Assembly: GCF_000003815.2 (NCBI RefSeq)
Contig: NC_049986.1
Coordinates: 10,340,369-10,404,368, forward strand
DNA from: Branchiostoma floridae
Lineage: Eukaryota; Chordata; Leptocardii; Amphioxiformes; Branchiostomatidae
Reading direction: 5' to 3'
DNA length: 64,000 bases
Part shown: in pieces, positions 61,843 to 64,000 of the stretch
Numbering within the stretch: the first letter of the stretch is position 1
Layout: every line of letters starts with the position of its first letter
Position numbers and translations under genes: made by a program
Notes under the pieces: model-generated
What the model was told of the DNA's origin: nothing
The model's input: only the letters and a program-made list of their open reading frames with translations
Databases searched by the model: none

Positions 61843-64000
61843 CTGGGGGTGAAGAAAGAAGAATTCATTATTGTCAATACAATTAGAATTCAAACGTACT
61901 ATGTGAGTTTTGGACAGTTGTGAAACTTAAAGCTGGTTGCCAGCTTCAAAGTTCAAGTCCCCATCTAAAAGACTGAAGCAGGTTTTTAGCTAGGATTTCA
62001 TGATAGGGAGTCCAAATTTCTTAGTGATTAGAGTGGCCACATGCCACAGGTAGTGCTAAGGTATCTAAGGTATCCTGAGGGGCAAAATTACTGTCTGAGA
62101 GGTCACAGTTGAAAACTGTCATGCAAGTGACCTACTAGCATCCCTGGTCAATCAGGGTTTTATGCTTGCCAGGGGATCTGCTCCCAGTGTGAGTGAGTCC
62201 AATCTTTTTAATCATTTTTGAACAGCGCATCCAAATTAAGACACCCCCTGGATAAAAGCCTGGATCAAAGGCACCTGACCAATGCCAAGGTATACAATGC
62301 AGTGATCATGCGAGAAAGAACACAAAATCTCAATAATGTTACAACTTACAAGCACAGTATATCAACCTTTAGCACATTGAACTTGGCTGAACTCTGAAGT
62401 ACCTGTTTGTCTATCACTTCTCTATATATTGATTAGGGGGTTTAGCCAGCACAAGAAAAAGGTGTTTCAGTGAGAATAGTATCCTTCAACTTCCTCTGGT
62501 GAGTCTGGTCTGACTCTAGAGTCAATTCTACATTAGCAATAACTTATTGGCAATAAGGTATCTTTTGCCCTGTGTTCGAACATTTTGGAAATCTTTGTAA
62601 CTGGAACAGTCTAAATGTGATTAGTAACTGATTAAAACTATTTATAACATCTGTGTGATGTTCTAAAATGTTTTCTACAGTATGCATACATGTTAGGAAC
62701 ATTTCTAACAAATACATTACTTCTGTTAGTTTCTAAACTGTTCCAATATAGATTCATTGTTTGTGATCACATGTTTGAAAATGAAACAACATTGTGTAAC
62801 TGGGTCAGTGGGCTGGGAATAGGGCCTTTACACATCCCTGCCAACCCCAATTTTTCCAATAAATATAAATATGTTCAAACATGTTCAATCTTTCATGTTG
62901 AAGCTCAAACTTTAAATTACTTCTCCGTGACTCAGAAAGGACTCTACTGTCTTTCAGAATCAGACTGAGTTGGTGATCTGCTTGAAATGATGGGAGTAAT
63001 GTTGGATGTATTGACTTAGGGTGGAGACTGGAGGTATACAAACAAGCTTTTCTGTGTAACTTAACCAAAAATTAACTTTGCAAAACCTAATAAAAAAATC
63101 AAGATGGGTTAATCTAAAATCGCATCTTAGACTGGTCAACATAAAACTTGAAAAGAATTTTGTTAGCAGCGGCCAATTGTTCTTGCTCAGGAATGTAAAT
63201 ATTTTTGATCATAAATATTTTTTGCCGCCAATTTTTAGGTTCATCCTCAGGAATAGGGTTAGGGATGACAGGGTCATGAAATGTTATTCAGGTTGATCAA
63301 AGGTTCATCAAAAACTCTAATTGACAGGAGCATTATGTCAATAATGCCAAAAAATATCTAATTGACAGGAACATCCAGTCAATCGTGATGCACAAATGAT
63401 TCGGTATTGAAATCCTTCCAATAGTGCCCCCAATCATCATTATTGACGATAACATATTGTTAACAGTGCAAAACAAAAAATGTGCCAAAAACTTCCTGTC
63501 ACTAGATCAAAAATTCATTTCGGTATGCACATGTAGATGAGTATCTAAACACTTGTTCAAGATAACGTTTGAAATTAAAAAAAAAAACACATTTAGTTGA
63601 TCTTCAGTCGGCCACACCATGACTTTGGTGCAAAAAATTCATCGGCATCCACTTTGGTGCAACAAAAAAAACTTTGCAGAGTTTGCTACAAAATAATTTT
63701 TTCAAGGGATGAGGGTGAATTTGTAAGGAAACACATCCACATTTAAAAAGATAATTTCACCTGATTTGAATTGATTCTGCAATTTCTGTAACCCACACAT
63801 CTTTCAGTGTCATCATACAGTATTGTGTAGCATGCATATTTCCTTACATATCATATCATATCATATCATATCATCCACATGATCATGATGATGTAATCGG
63901 TACAGAGATACTGTACCAGTACAAGGACCAGCTGTAAACGCTGTGTGAGCACTTTAAAACTATCATGTTACAACATTTCATAAACGTGTCTAGGAATTGC
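61843..64000 (-). other. UCK first-intron sequence to the window end
   Basis: No exon was recognised on either strand. 61979-62230 contains blocks shared with the repeat at 1615 (gtttttagctaggatttc). A (catat) microsatellite lies at about 63847-63874. 63290-63400 has twice attgacaggaacat-type phrases. Confidence 0.55.

Overview
The window looks like amphioxus (Branchiostoma, Cephalochordata) genomic DNA. It holds intron-rich chordate genes with GT-AG exons, a cellular RNA-dependent RNA polymerase (absent from vertebrates, reported in lancelets as far as I recall), a HERO-like LINE, many short inverted-repeat DNA elements and one 100-base N gap (48794-48893). Genus is an inference.

Host genes, left to right. 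WDR5 (+, 13 exons, 237-6487). A secreted-type tyrosinase (-, 5 exons, 24295-19827). A PLAAT/HRASLS-type phospholipid acyltransferase (+, 2 exons, 27038-29370). A 1,900-residue RNA-dependent RNA polymerase (-, 7 exons, 38605-30168). TMEM203 (-, 2 exons, 43226-42357). NDOR1 (+, 14 exons, 45136-54154). The 3' part of uridine-cytidine kinase (-, 58166-61842, first exon(s) beyond the window). Exon joins were worked out by hand; reading phase closes for every complete gene and the lengths match the families (WDR5 353 aa, NDOR1 596 aa, TMEM203 135 aa).

Mobile DNA fills most of the rest. 8091-11702 is a 3.6-kb TTAA-flanked element with inverted arms of about 1.05 kb and a dead LINE fragment in its middle. 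13895-15170 is a seven-copy 182-bp tandem array running straight into a long open reading frame (to 18308) of an endonuclease-bearing LINE. Several MITE families can be delimited exactly by target-site duplications: 8 bp at 12116-12542, 9 bp at 4991-5392, 43952-44069 and 48164-48315, and TTAA at 56803-57316. There is also a Tc1/mariner relic at 40309-40886.

The most interesting locus is the RNA-dependent RNA polymerase. Its core has all three metal-binding aspartates (DLDGD). Behind the core, in the same giant exon, lies what reads as a poly(A)-polymerase/TUTase-like nucleotidyltransferase region whose catalytic acids look lost, followed by about 480 residues I cannot assign. In yeast and ciliates a separate nucleotidyltransferase accompanies the RdRP, so a natural fusion would be notable. 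The last intron of this gene carries a near-perfect hairpin with a stem of about 65 bp.

Other points: NDOR1 shows two separate tandem exon-fragment triplications. WDR5, NDOR1, TMEM203 and UCK1 all map to human 9q34 (from memory), so the window appears to preserve old chordate linkage, with NDOR1 and TMEM203 still neighbours and head to head here.
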